Assembly (NCBI GenBank): GCA_002338525.1
Contig: DDIM01000015.1
Coordinates: forward strand, 16,462-80,461
Direction: 5' to 3'
DNA length: 64,000 nt
Source of the DNA: Micavibrio sp. UBA1850
GTDB lineage: Bacteria; Pseudomonadota; Alphaproteobacteria; Micavibrionales; Micavibrionaceae
In this document: positions 17,846 through 26,587 of the stretch, piece by piece
How positions within the stretch are numbered: the first letter of the stretch is position 1
How the letters are laid out: every line of letters begins with the position of its first letter
The notes under the pieces: generated by a model
Seen by the model: only the letters and a program-made list of their open reading frames with translations
The model's database searches: none
Told to the model about the DNA's origin: nothing
Translations under genes and position numbers: made by a program

Positions 17846-18079
17846 GCGCTCTCGCCCCCTATTGACATCTTCTGGATGAGGTTTTATAAGCAGAATTGCT
17901 TGGGAGCGCTTTCCCGAAAGGGGTTGAGACCTAATGCTGGTAGCAGTCCAGGACCAAGCCGGTGAGGGTCAACCGTGGAGACCTTCTTGATGCTAAAACG
18001 GCGCGTCTTTTATTAGGCCTAAACCAAGAGCACCGACATTAAACATTGAACGTAAACAATGTCAGATGTCGGTTTTTTT
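17846..18079 (+). ncRNA. Candidate structured RNA 2
   Basis: An intergenic stretch before the methyltransferase gene with many complementary arms. GCGCTC (17846) pairs with GAGCGC (17904), AGCA/TGCT hairpin 17889-17900, TGCT/AGCA hairpin 17935-17945, GTCC-A-GGAC 17946-17954, GGTC/GACC 17967-17983, and long-range CCTAAT (17930) with ATTAGG (18012). It ends in a strong terminator at 18032-18079. No coding frame is convincing. It resembles no family that I can name. It may be a small RNA or a regulated leader for the methyltransferase that starts 60 bp after the terminator. Confidence 0.5.
18032..18079 (+). terminator. Strong rho-independent terminator
   Basis: ACCGACAT (18032-18039) pairs with ATGTCGGT (18066-18073), enclosing an inner ACATTG/CAATGT stem, then a run of seven T residues. 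It lies upstream of the methyltransferase gene and ends either the lipoprotein/GIY-YIG transcript or structured RNA 2. Confidence 0.85.
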
Positions 18080-18138
18080 ATTAGGCTTTCCAACTTAAAA
18101 AAGATCGACACCTGACTCCGACTTAAAAGGAGACAGAC

Positions 18139-19443
18139 ATGTCGCAAAAGAAAAATGTCTTGCAGATAGACTATATCTGCCCCACTGCGCTAACAGACTA
18201 TCAACGTCAGTTGCGCACCCCATCAAAGAAACAACTGAGCAAAACCAAACGCCTGATTGAAGAATGTGGCTTTATTGTTCCCGTTATCATCAGCAAGACA
18301 GACCAAGTAATTGTTGGTCAATATCTTGTCGATGCTGCGCGCGACATGAAGCTTGAAACCATTCCCGTCATCCGAGCTGATCACTTAGATGAAAAACAAG
18401 AGCGTGTCTTGCGCCTTGCGCATGACCGTATTTTGGAAGAAAGCGAATGGAACAAGGAAGCCTTGGCGTTAGAGTTTTCCGAGCTCAAAATCATGCTTCC
18501 CGATTTAACAATCACAGGGTTCGAGATAGAGGAAATTGATCTCACGCTTGATCTTATCACTGATAGCAATCCTGTAGATGATATCCCAGAGATAGATGAA
18601 GACACACCGCCAATCACACAACTGGGTGATGTATGGACTCTAGGCGATCATATATTGGTCTGTGGTGATGCTCTAAAGCAGGAATACTATGAAACCATAA
18701 TGCAAAAAGATAAAGCTGATATGGTCTTTACCGACCCTCCCTACAATGTGCCTGTCTCAGGACACATTTGTGGCAATGGTAAAATACGCCATGATGAATT
18801 TGCGATGGCTTCTGGTGAAATGTCAGAGGAAGAGTTTATAGCGTTCAATAAAGACTATATGAAGCATCTCGCCCCATACAGCCGTGATGGATCTTTGCAT
18901 TATATCTGCATGGATTGGCGCCATATACATGAGCTACTCAGTGCAGCCAAAGATCATTACACGGAACTCAAAAACATCTGCGTTTGGAATAAGAACAACG
19001 GAGGTATGGGCTCTTTCTACAGAAGTAAGCATGAGCTGATTTCTGTTTTCAAACAGGGAACAGCCAAACACACCAACAATGTTGCCCTCGGCGTAAATGG
19101 ACGCTACCGCACCAATGTGTGGGATTATCCCGGGGTCAATACCTTTGGCACACAAAGTGATCTTGAGATGCACCCCACCGTAAAACCTGTGGCCATGATT
19201 GCCGATGCGATCAAAGACTGTACCAAGCGTGGACAGATCGTACTTGACCCCTTTGCAGGATCAGGATCAACGCTCATTGCCTGCGAGGAGACCGGACGCC
19301 ATGCCCGCTGCATCGAGCTTGAACCCAAATACTGCGACGTCATCATACGCCGCTGGCAGGACCTCACTGGCGAGAACGCCATACACTTAGAAACCCAAGA
19401 AACCTTCGACAATACTCAAACAGATAAAGGAGAAAAATCATGA
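18139..19443 (+). CDS. ParB-like domain DNA methyltransferase
   Basis: A 434-aa fusion. The N-terminal ParB/Srx-like domain (about residues 1-110) contains GQYLVDAARDMKLETIPVI in the position of the GxHRxxA motif. The catalytic domain has the DPPY motif in FTDPPYNVP (about residue 197) and, later, the AdoMet-binding DPFAGSGST (about residue 372). This order (DPPY before FxGxG) is that of beta-class N6-adenine/N4-cytosine methylases. No restriction endonuclease gene is adjacent. This type is common in prophages and integrative elements, where it protects or regulates element DNA. It overlaps the next gene by ATGA. Confidence 0.92.
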   Translation: MSQKKNVLQIDYICPTALTDYQRQLRTPSKKQLSKTKRLIEECGFIVPVIISKTDQVIVGQYLVDAARDMKLETIPVIRADHLDEKQERVLRLAHDRILEESEWNKEALALEFSELKIMLPDLTITGFEIEEIDLTLDLITDSNPVDDIPEIDEDTPPITQLGDVWTLGDHILVCGDALKQEYYETIMQKDKADMVFTDPPYNVPVSGHICGNGKIRHDEFAMASGEMSEEEFIAFNKDYMKHLAPYSRDGSLHYICMDWRHIHELLSAAKDHYTELKNICVWNKNNGGMGSFYRSKHELISVFKQGTAKHTNNVALGVNGRYRTNVWDYPGVNTFGTQSDLEMHPTVKPVAMIADAIKDCTKRGQIVLDPFAGSGSTLIACEETGRHARCIELEPKYCDVIIRRWQDLTGENAIHLETQETFDNTQTDKGEKS

Positions 19444-20126
19444 GTGATGATGACAAAACCGGATACGGCAAGCCACCAAAGAAGCATCAATTCAAGCCTG
19501 GGCAATCAGGTAACCCCAAGGGACGCCCCAAGAAAGTATCTAAATCATATTTATATGCAAGGATCTCAGAGGAGGCCTTTAGAAAGGCCATTTTGTCTCA
19601 ACTCAACGAACCTATAACCATAAGTGAAAATGGTGAAAATTATTCAATACCCAGAATTGATGCCGTTATAAAGACACTAACGAACAAAGCTCTTCAAGGC
19701 CACATACCTGCCATCAAAGAACTTCTAAAGTGGGCAGATTCAACATCGAAAGGAGAAGACAAAATGATTATGAGTTTATTTGAGACAACATCTAATTTTG
19801 AAGAGCACAGAATAAAATCTATGGGAGCCCCTGGCTCTTTCCAGCATATTCACGAACGTTTAAACTATTTTATTAAAAAAATGCATTTAAGACGTCTGGA
19901 TGGAGAAGATAAGGTGCCTTATGAGGAAGGTGAACCGATTTTAGACGAGGATTGGAATTACTTCATGACTCAATACAATCAACTTAAAAAGGGTAATATA
20001 GAAGAGGTCAAATGGCCTCCATTATATCCAAGCGATATAATGATTGCTAAGACCCGTAAAGAAATCAAAGCGGATATTGAGCAATCCTCTACAGAAGAGG
20101 ATAAAAAAACTCAAAGCACCGAATAG
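19440..20126 (+). CDS. DUF5681 domain protein
   Basis: A 228-aa protein. The N terminus has the DUF5681 signature KKHQFKPGQSGNPKGRPKK, a basic, probably DNA-binding segment, and the rest is hydrophilic. In alphaproteobacterial mobile elements such proteins accompany ParB-methyltransferase genes. Here the start overlaps the methyltransferase stop by 4 bp, so the pair is translationally coupled. The function is unknown. A role in packaging or element maintenance is plausible but unproved. Confidence 0.88.
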   Translation: MSDDDKTGYGKPPKKHQFKPGQSGNPKGRPKKVSKSYLYARISEEAFRKAILSQLNEPITISENGENYSIPRIDAVIKTLTNKALQGHIPAIKELLKWADSTSKGEDKMIMSLFETTSNFEEHRIKSMGAPGSFQHIHERLNYFIKKMHLRRLDGEDKVPYEEGEPILDEDWNYFMTQYNQLKKGNIEEVKWPPLYPSDIMIAKTRKEIKADIEQSSTEEDKKTQSTE

Positions 20127-20181
20127 GACTGGACTTACCCCCTAAAGGAAGCGTGTATGGACCTCCAAGAAGGAGGCCCAT

Positions 20182-20589
20182 ATGCAACAAGAAACAAGGC
20201 CAACCAAAGACCTAAGAGATGAGTGGTTCAAATTGTGGGGTATTCAACCCCACCGACGTATTGGTCGAAAAATGTTGGAACGTAGTATTGTATTTAAACG
20301 CAATGAAAAACACTTGGATCCATGCATCCAAAAGCGTCTTAACAGACTTGTTCAAAACTATAAGCGTAACCCAAAATACTTTGACGAAGCTCACGCTGCC
20401 TTAAAAATTGGAACAGCCGTTACTAAGAATTGGCATGGCGTCAATCATACAGTCACCCTCAAGGAAGGTGGATTTGAGTATCAAGGCATCTCATACACAA
20501 GCTTATCAAAAATCGCCTTTATCATTACAGGGACAAAGTGGAATGGCTGGCGCTTCTTTGGTCTTCGAAAGGCGGAGAGTAACTCATGA
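20182..20589 (+). CDS. DUF2924 domain protein
   Basis: A 135-aa protein with the DUF2924 core: a basic N-terminal half, then WHGVNHTVTLKEGGFEYQGI, SYTSLSKIAFIITGTKWNGW and RFFGLR. Family members nearly always lie beside a large serine recombinase in alphaproteobacteria, as here, where the stop overlaps the recombinase start (ATGA). It may act as a recombination accessory factor; no biochemical role is known to me. Confidence 0.92.
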   Translation: MQQETRPTKDLRDEWFKLWGIQPHRRIGRKMLERSIVFKRNEKHLDPCIQKRLNRLVQNYKRNPKYFDEAHAALKIGTAVTKNWHGVNHTVTLKEGGFEYQGISYTSLSKIAFIITGTKWNGWRFFGLRKAESNS

Positions 20590-22112
20590 AACAGAGAACT
20601 AAGAAATGCGCTATATACACACGAAAATCAACTGATGAAGGGTTGGATCAAGAATTCAACACACTTGATGCACAACGCGAAGCTTGCGAGGCCTATATCA
20701 CAAGTCAGAAAGCTGACGGCTGGAAAGTGCTAAATGATCAATATAATGATGGTGGGTTTTCCGGGGGATCATTAAAGCGCCCTGCCCTTAGTCAAATGTT
20801 AGATGATATCAAAGCAGGGAAGATTGATATTATCGTCGTATATAAAATCGACCGTCTCACACGATCATTGATGGACTTTGCAAAGCTAGTAGAAATCTTT
20901 GATGAACATCACGTTACATTTGTGAGTGTCACTCAAAGCTTTAACACCACGACATCTATGGGGCGTCTTACCCTTAACGTCCTCCTATCATTCGCTCAGT
21001 TTGAACGAGAAGTCACTGGGGAGCGTATTCGAGACAAAATCGCCGCGAGCAAAAAGAAAGGAATGTGGATGGGGGGCATTCCACCACTTGGATATAAATG
21101 TGAAGATAGGAAACTTCTCATCAACAACATAGAAAGAAAAACTATTGAATTTATATTTAACCATTATTTAGAATACGGTTCGGTTAGGAAATTAAAAGAA
21201 GGATTGGATGACAAAGGCCACAAAACGCCAAAACGAGAAACACAAAAAGGACGTATATATGGAGACTGTTTATTCAGCAGAGGAAATATTTACAGAATTT
21301 TGAACAACCCACTTTATGCCGGAAAGATACAGCACAAAGATAAAATCTACGACGGGTTACATGAGGCTATTATTTCCGAAGATCAATTTCATGAAGCCCA
21401 AGACAAAATGGCCCTTCAGAAAACAGAACGAAGAATAAAACTTAAAAACAGCAAAAACCTATTGATTGGAAAGCTATTTGACTGTGATGGAACAATCTAC
21501 AGCCCATCCCACACATCAAAGAAAGGGAAAAAGTACCGCTACTATATCAGCCAGAATTTACTTCAATATAAAGACCACCCGAAGGGGGTGATTGCCCGCC
21601 TTCCCGCTCATGAAATTGAAAAAACCATATTCAATGTTACAGATCAATGGGTCACTGAAAACATTCACACGATATTCCCTGAATGTAGCGACCACACACT
21701 AAATTACATCAAGAATACAAATATCAAAATAACAGAAAACCTTATAGAAAAAGCAATTATTTGTGAGAGCAAAATCAATATTCATATCAACTTAGAAAAA
21801 CTCTCATTATGGATGGCAGAAGATCATACAATTCATTTAGGCTCGCCCACCTTCCCAGAACATATTATAGAGATCCCCTTTCACCCCCGCATTATTAATA
21901 ATGGTGCAATCATCGTTGAAAGCCCAAACACAAAGGACAATGATCCACTTGACTTACCCAAGGACAAATTGAAAAATGTTGTTCAGGGTATCGTCTGGCG
22001 TGATGAACATTTCTCTGGAATGACACTCAAAGACATCGCAAAACGCGGCGGCCATGGTGAAAACTACGTCAACCGCTGTATACAAGATAGCTTCACATTC
22101 TTAAGCCAATAA
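20586..22112 (+). CDS. Large serine recombinase
   Basis: A 508-aa site-specific recombinase. The resolvase catalytic domain begins at the N terminus with CAIYTRKSTDEGLDQEFNTL, putting the nucleophile at Ser15, and includes YKIDRLTRSLMDF and the GRLTLNVLLSFAQFEREVTGERI segment. The recombinase DNA-binding domain follows from about residue 165 (PPLGYKCEDRKLLI) and a modified zinc-ribbon-like region near 300-335 (PSHTSKKGKKYRYYIS). All catalytic motifs appear intact. It probably moves the element of which DUF2924, DUF5681 and the methyltransferase are parts. The nearest candidate target is tRNA-Ser, 300 bp downstream. Confidence 0.95.
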   Translation: MKQRTKKCAIYTRKSTDEGLDQEFNTLDAQREACEAYITSQKADGWKVLNDQYNDGGFSGGSLKRPALSQMLDDIKAGKIDIIVVYKIDRLTRSLMDFAKLVEIFDEHHVTFVSVTQSFNTTTSMGRLTLNVLLSFAQFEREVTGERIRDKIAASKKKGMWMGGIPPLGYKCEDRKLLINNIERKTIEFIFNHYLEYGSVRKLKEGLDDKGHKTPKRETQKGRIYGDCLFSRGNIYRILNNPLYAGKIQHKDKIYDGLHEAIISEDQFHEAQDKMALQKTERRIKLKNSKNLLIGKLFDCDGTIYSPSHTSKKGKKYRYYISQNLLQYKDHPKGVIARLPAHEIEKTIFNVTDQWVTENIHTIFPECSDHTLNYIKNTNIKITENLIEKAIICESKINIHINLEKLSLWMAEDHTIHLGSPTFPEHIIEIPFHPRIINNGAIIVESPNTKDNDPLDLPKDKLKNVVQGIVWRDEHFSGMTLKDIAKRGGHGENYVNRCIQDSFTFLSQ

Positions 22113-22123
22113 CTCCCTGCCCT

Positions 22124-22248
22124 TTCCCTGTTAATTTTGAACATTACCGCCCAAAAACCTAAGTAATCTCTTCCTTGCAGAGACTTTTCGTCAATTTTAA
22201 TCTTAAAAATAAAAAATATTCCTTGTTAATTCCCTGTTTAACAGGGAA
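22124..22248. repeat. Iterated TTCCCTGTTAA motif at element end
   Basis: TTCCCTGTTAA (22124-22134), TTCCTTGTTAA (22219-22229) and TTCCCTGTTTAA (22230-22241) are direct copies. TTAACAGGGAA (22238-22248) is inverted and forms a palindrome with the last one. They lie between the recombinase stop and the tRNA and are candidates for recombinase or accessory-protein binding. The rest of 22249-22414 holds two hairpins (GTCTC/GAGAC near 22270; GCCCGCA/TGCGGGGC near 22352) and no gene. Confidence 0.6.
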
Positions 22249-22414
22249 TCCATATCTCGACAGACCGACGTCTCCGCAGTAGAGACTTCTCCCCTATTTT
22301 GGTTCGAATTCGTAAAATCTCTGGGAAGGTCGTGAGATCACAATCACGCAAAGCCCGCACATTGCGGGGCATAGGACATCATATTCTCTGATATTTGAAA
22401 AACTCTAGACTTGA

Positions 22415-22505
22415 TGGCGGTGCCGGAGGGATTCGAACCCTCGGTACGCTATAAACGTACACACGCTTTCCAAGCGTGCGCCTTAAGCCACTCGGCCACA
22501 GCACC
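22415..22505 (-). tRNA. tRNA-Ser (GGA)
   Basis: A 91-nt cloverleaf with encoded CCA. The acceptor GGTGCTG pairs with CGGCACC, the anticodon stem encloses GGA (reading TCC and TCT), and there is the long variable arm typical of serine tRNAs and the T-loop GGTTCGAATCC. Its 3' end faces the recombinase module, the usual orientation for an island integrated at a tRNA. Confidence 0.97.
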
Positions 22506-22648
22506 CTATTCCATCAATATAATTGACACTTATATCTACTGATCTTGTGCAGAATATCAAGACAAAGATTTAATCAGAGGCTTTTTTCATTTGAAAAAGG
22601 TGATATCATAATTCCCAACGAACATAATTTGTACCACAAGGACGCGTC

Positions 22649-23041
22649 ATGAAGGCCATCATCATTTTAACTATCGTACTTTCCGTTTCTATTTTGGGGC
22701 ATGATGCTTGGGTTGCCTATGACAAAAATCTGGATTTTGCCCTTAGTGATTTTGGCTGGATGATCTCTACGTATGTTCCACAAGCAGAAGAATATATTAT
22801 AGAGACATTATCTGCGGATGATCAGGCACGATATGTTGCGCCCGTTTTTCAGCTTGAGACAATTTGGGTTATCCTTATTTTAATGGGTGTTTTCTTTTCC
22901 ATCGCCTTTTTAGCAAACGTGTCAGAAAACCTTGAGGGGCTAAGAGGCACCAAGTTCTTTTCAAAAAAGAAGAAAAGCAACGCCGGCCAAAGCTTGAAAA
23001 AGCGTGACCGTAACAATGCGACAAAATATAAGCGCAAATAA
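22649..23041 (+). CDS. Hypothetical membrane protein
   Basis: Not recognised. A 130-aa protein with two hydrophobic segments (about residues 1-20 and 74-95) separated by about 50 mostly acidic residues, and a strongly basic lysine-rich tail. The tail predicts a cytoplasmic C terminus. It is a single gene between tRNA-Ser and the convergent hydrolase gene. Confidence 0.7.
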   Translation: MKAIIILTIVLSVSILGHDAWVAYDKNLDFALSDFGWMISTYVPQAEEYIIETLSADDQARYVAPVFQLETIWVILILMGVFFSIAFLANVSENLEGLRGTKFFSKKKKSNAGQSLKKRDRNNATKYKRK

Positions 23042-23054
23042 GTCTTTGCTTTGT

Positions 23055-23810
23055 TTAAGCTAAGGCTTCAATGCTTTGTGCAAGCAAGGCAAGGTCCTGT
23101 GGACGAGAGACGCTGTGATCACCATCTTTCAAAAGTTTTAAAACAACGTGATCGGTTTTTAAACAATCTTGAATTTGTAATGATTTTTCCCAACTCACAA
23201 CCGTATCTTTTTGACTATGTATTAGATGAACAGGGCATGTAATATCGATTTGAGCATGTAAAAGGCTCAAAGCCTCTCCCTCTTCAATCAATTGCTTTGT
23301 CACGCGGTATGGCTCGTCACTATAATCATTGGGAAGCTCTACATATCCGTTTAAATCCAAATCGGCCTTCATATCATCTGAAAACTCGTTGACCATATCT
23401 CTTGTAAAATCTGGTGCAGGTGCAATGCCAATCATCCCCTTTACTTGAGTGCCCAGCGCAAGGGCACATAAAAGGGCGATCCATCCGCCCATAGACGAGC
23501 CTATCAAGATAATGTCGCGGTCTTTGATGCAGTGCGAAATAATGGCTTTTGCATCTTTTGTCCAACTGCCAATTGTCCCGTCCTCAAACAAACCTTCAGA
23601 GCGTCCATGCCCAGCATAGTCAAAACGTAGAGAGCCATAGCCTTTTTGTGCAGCAAAATCCTCGATGAATTGTGCTTTTGTTCCTTGCATGTCAGATTTG
23701 TAGCCTCCACAAAAAACAATCACAGGCTTGTCTAAATCGCCCTCACAGTACATATAAGCAAGCTTTGTTTGATTTTTATTGTGGTCAACTATGTGCATTT
23801 TGATTGTCAT
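23055..23810 (-). CDS. Alpha/beta hydrolase (ABHD10-like)
   Basis: A 251-aa alpha/beta-hydrolase. The nucleophile elbow GSSMGGW puts the catalytic Ser near residue 103. The oxyanion region is VFCGGYKSDMQGTKA, RFDYAGHGRS follows the second strand, and the late Asp and His are in HSQKDTVV and DGDHSVSR. The overall pattern resembles ABHD10-type (thio)esterases found in alphaproteobacteria. The substrate is unknown. It is convergent with the preceding membrane protein gene, 13 bp apart. Confidence 0.88.
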   Translation of the reverse strand: MTIKMHIVDHNKNQTKLAYMYCEGDLDKPVIVFCGGYKSDMQGTKAQFIEDFAAQKGYGSLRFDYAGHGRSEGLFEDGTIGSWTKDAKAIISHCIKDRDIILIGSSMGGWIALLCALALGTQVKGMIGIAPAPDFTRDMVNEFSDDMKADLDLNGYVELPNDYSDEPYRVTKQLIEEGEALSLLHAQIDITCPVHLIHSQKDTVVSWEKSLQIQDCLKTDHVVLKLLKDGDHSVSRPQDLALLAQSIEALA

Positions 23811-23876
23811 GTTTTAACTCCTCTATAAAATGGTGTAGAAGTTCGTATAACAAATTTCAAGGATCTATTGATAATC

Positions 23877-25016
23877 ATGCCCAACCGTCCCCCTCCTGTC
23901 GTCATGCAAATCATCCCTACTCTTGGTACGGGCGGTGCCGAGCAAGGATGCATTGACGTTGCGGATGCATTGGTTAAAGCGGGCGCGAAGGCGATTGTCG
24001 TGTCACATGGGGGCACACGATTACACGAACTACAACGTGTAGGCGCCTTACATATTGACCTACCCGTGCATTCAAAAAACCCATATACTATATGGCGCAA
24101 CATTTACCGTATTCGTCGAATCGTAAAAGACCATGGCGTTGATATAATTCATGTAAGATCTCGCGCACCCGCATGGAGCGCATATAAGGCATGCGAGACG
24201 TCTAAGGCGCGATACATGACAACGTGCCACAACGCATATAATTTTCACAATTCTGCAAAAAAGTTTTACAATTCGGCCATGACAAAAGGCGAGCGTGTTA
24301 TCGCCATTTCTAACTATGTTGCTCAATATATGCATGAACATTTTGGTTTGACCGAGCAAACGCTTCGCCTCATTCCACGAGGCATTCCAATGGACAGGTT
24401 TCATCCTACCCTTGTAAGCCCTGAACGCTTGGTTAAGTTGACACGCGCATGGCGTATTCCAGAGGGAAAAAATGTTGTGATGTTGCCGGGACGCTTGGCA
24501 AGATGGAAAGGACACAGCGACTTTATCGAGGCGCTTGCGCTGATAAAACGTAAAGACGTCTTCGGCCTTATTATAGGCCCAGATAAAGGACATACTGACT
24601 ACCGTGCAGAGCTTGAGGCGCTTATCAGAGAAAAAGGGTTAGAAAGCCAAATTCGTATGGTTGACCAGTGCGATGATATGCCAGCCGCGTACATGATCTC
24701 CAGCGTTGTTGTGAGTGCATCAACAAGCCCTGAGGGGTTTGGGCGTATCCCTGTTGAAGCACAAGCGATGGGCCGTCCTGTCATTGCAACCAATCATGGT
24801 GGTGCGATGGAGACAGTCATACATGGTGAGACCGGCTGGCTTGTCCCTCCTCACAGCCCGAAACGAATTGCACAAGCCATTGAAGATGCATTAAACCTTA
24901 CACCGGTAGAACGTTCAGGGCTTGCCACACGCGCGATGCATCATGTTGCTGAAAACTTCACAAAAGAATTAATGACACATCGTACACTTGATGTTTATGC
25001 GGAGCTTTTATCCTAA
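23877..25016 (+). CDS. Glycosyltransferase family 4
   Basis: A 379-aa GT-B fold glycosyltransferase from ATG 23877; a TTG at 23868 is in frame but too close to the AAGGA ribosome site. The N-terminal loop GTGGAEQG is typical. The C-terminal nucleotide-sugar-binding domain includes GRLARWKGHSDFI and the EGFGRIPVEAQAMGRPVIAT motif with the conserved Glu pair. It transfers a sugar from a nucleotide donor to a surface-glycan or lipid acceptor in the cytoplasm; the specificity is unknown. It overlaps the convergent DUF4852-like gene by 4 bp. Confidence 0.92.
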   Translation: MPNRPPPVVMQIIPTLGTGGAEQGCIDVADALVKAGAKAIVVSHGGTRLHELQRVGALHIDLPVHSKNPYTIWRNIYRIRRIVKDHGVDIIHVRSRAPAWSAYKACETSKARYMTTCHNAYNFHNSAKKFYNSAMTKGERVIAISNYVAQYMHEHFGLTEQTLRLIPRGIPMDRFHPTLVSPERLVKLTRAWRIPEGKNVVMLPGRLARWKGHSDFIEALALIKRKDVFGLIIGPDKGHTDYRAELEALIREKGLESQIRMVDQCDDMPAAYMISSVVVSASTSPEGFGRIPVEAQAMGRPVIATNHGGAMETVIHGETGWLVPPHSPKRIAQAIEDALNLTPVERSGLATRAMHHVAENFTKELMTHRTLDVYAELLS

Positions 25017-25702
25017 AGCGCTGCTTTTTCTTCTTGTTCGTTGATATACCACTCCGCAGTCCAAGACCATAATGTTTCCAACTCTTTGTTGTATAAATGA
25101 ATAGAAGCAATACGCCCCAGCATTAACCAAAAATCATCGTTATAGATCTGTGCCTTTTCTTGCGCATCAACGCGGTGGGGACGCACTTTTAAGACCATAT
25201 ACGTTTTGCCCTTTGCCGATATTTTGTTTCGAATATAGGCGGCCTCTAAATGTCCAAGCGGTATAAACTTTAATAAATCAATGTTTTGCGCGATAACCGC
25301 ATAGTTTTGCTCCATAAACTCATAGGGGAAAAACAAAGGCCCATCGGCGGAAAAATCAAGATTTAACCCGACCTTAGGCGCATCAGTTACATTGGAATGA
25401 ATATAGGTGCGAATGACAATGTCTGATTGTTTTGGGTCGACTGCATTATATTCGATTTCCAAATCAGCCTTGGATTGTTTGAGAACGGCATCTTTACGCA
25501 TATCAACGGCCGTTGCGTATTCTTGTGTTTGCTTAGCCCACGCCTCATAGTCAATGGGTTGTTCCGCCATTTTATGAAATAACAGCGCTACATCTTTGGC
25601 ACTTGTTGCTCTTTCAAGTAATTGTGCTTTACTTGGCGCAGCTATGCCCCATGTAACAAAAAGAGTTAAAATAGTAAGTTTAATGATTTGAGACGAACGC
25701 AT
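25013..25702 (-). CDS. Exported hypothetical protein (possibly DUF4852)
   Basis: A 229-aa protein with a Sec signal peptide (about residues 1-26, cleavage after PSKA). The mature region is mixed alpha/beta without catalytic motif. It resembles proteins annotated as DUF4852, an assignment I make only tentatively. It is expected to be periplasmic. A single gene transcribed leftward, its 3' end overlaps the glycosyltransferase by 4 bp. Confidence 0.7.
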   Translation of the reverse strand: MRSSQIIKLTILTLFVTWGIAAPSKAQLLERATSAKDVALLFHKMAEQPIDYEAWAKQTQEYATAVDMRKDAVLKQSKADLEIEYNAVDPKQSDIVIRTYIHSNVTDAPKVGLNLDFSADGPLFFPYEFMEQNYAVIAQNIDLLKFIPLGHLEAAYIRNKISAKGKTYMVLKVRPHRVDAQEKAQIYNDDFWLMLGRIASIHLYNKELETLWSWTAEWYINEQEEKAAL

Positions 25703-25800
25703 AATTTATTTTTATCTATGTTTTCTTTATTATTATACTACCCTATTGAACGGATATCAAAAAGACTATAGTGCGCATTGAAACAAAAAAGCAAAACTAG

Positions 25801-26304
25801 ATGACAGAAGACGACGATACATTGTGGAAGATTATGACGGAAGATGTAACACCTCTAGAGGATCGTCAAATTCCTTTGCGTAAAACAACGCGGCCTGCCC
25901 GTACAAAAAAACCACAGCATGTACATGTTAAATCGCATAATAAAGCCCATGAGCTGGTGCATTCATCATCACCCTATCATGAAAAACCACCTGCCCCGCT
26001 TGATAAAAACACGGCCTCGAAACTTCGAAAAGGTCAAATTAAAATTGAGGGACGCCTTGACCTTCATGGCATGAGCTTGGATCAAGCGCACACACGTCTC
26101 ACGCCATTTATTATGGATGCGTATTATAACAAAAAAAGATGCGTAATCGTCGTGACAGGTAAGGGCTTGGGGATTTTGCAGCGTAATGTTCCATTGTGGC
26201 TTGAGCAACAGCCTCTTAAACAAGTTATCATGAAAACAAGCCGCGCTCATGCCAAGCATGGCGGTGACGGCGCACTCTACGTCTATTTAAGGAAAACACT
26301 ATGA
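25801..26304 (+). CDS. Smr/MutS-type domain protein
   Basis: A 167-aa protein with a C-terminal Smr domain: DLHGMSLDQAHTRLTPFI, the CVIVVTGKGLG strand-loop, and KTSRAHAKHGGDGALYVYLR. Smr domains bind and can nick nucleic acid; short proteobacterial forms are implicated in DNA or RNA processing. The first 80 residues are basic and disordered. It overlaps the DUF2007 gene by ATGA, forming a two-gene operon. Confidence 0.93.
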   Translation: MTEDDDTLWKIMTEDVTPLEDRQIPLRKTTRPARTKKPQHVHVKSHNKAHELVHSSSPYHEKPPAPLDKNTASKLRKGQIKIEGRLDLHGMSLDQAHTRLTPFIMDAYYNKKRCVIVVTGKGLGILQRNVPLWLEQQPLKQVIMKTSRAHAKHGGDGALYVYLRKTL

Positions 26305-26564
26305 AGCAATTATACGTTGCACTGAACTCGACCGAGGCGCATATCATCTCTCATCTGCTTCAAAATGATGGCATAGATGCTCGTGTTCAGGGCGATTACT
26401 TGCAAGGCGCCGTCGGGGGGCTACCCACAACGGGACATATTCGGGTTGTTGTCCCCGATGAGGATTATGAGCGCGCGCAACATGTCTTAAAAGAATTTCA
26501 AGAGGCCAATATGCGCGTAGCAGTTGAAGACGTGCATGAGAGCGAGCACGAAGACAACTATTAA
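26301..26564 (+). CDS. DUF2007 (putative signal-transducing) protein
   Basis: An 87-aa protein. The pattern NSTEAHIISHLLQNDGIDARV, GGLPTTGHIRVVVPDEDYERA matches DUF2007, a small ferredoxin-like-fold family related to the PII/GlnB superfamily by structure. The function is unknown. Translationally coupled to the Smr gene. Confidence 0.9.
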   Translation: MKQLYVALNSTEAHIISHLLQNDGIDARVQGDYLQGAVGGLPTTGHIRVVVPDEDYERAQHVLKEFQEANMRVAVEDVHESEHEDNY

Positions 26565-26587
26565 GACAGCCATGAAGATGAGCCGCG

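Noticed and set aside
17846..18079. Looked for SRP, tmRNA, 6S or RNase P RNA in the structured gap
   Set aside because: None of the conserved core motifs of those RNAs is present.
22415..22505. Search for a second copy of the tRNA-Ser 3' end as the other attachment site
   Set aside because: No matching 15-mer seen by eye in 1-22400; the left boundary of the island remains unknown.
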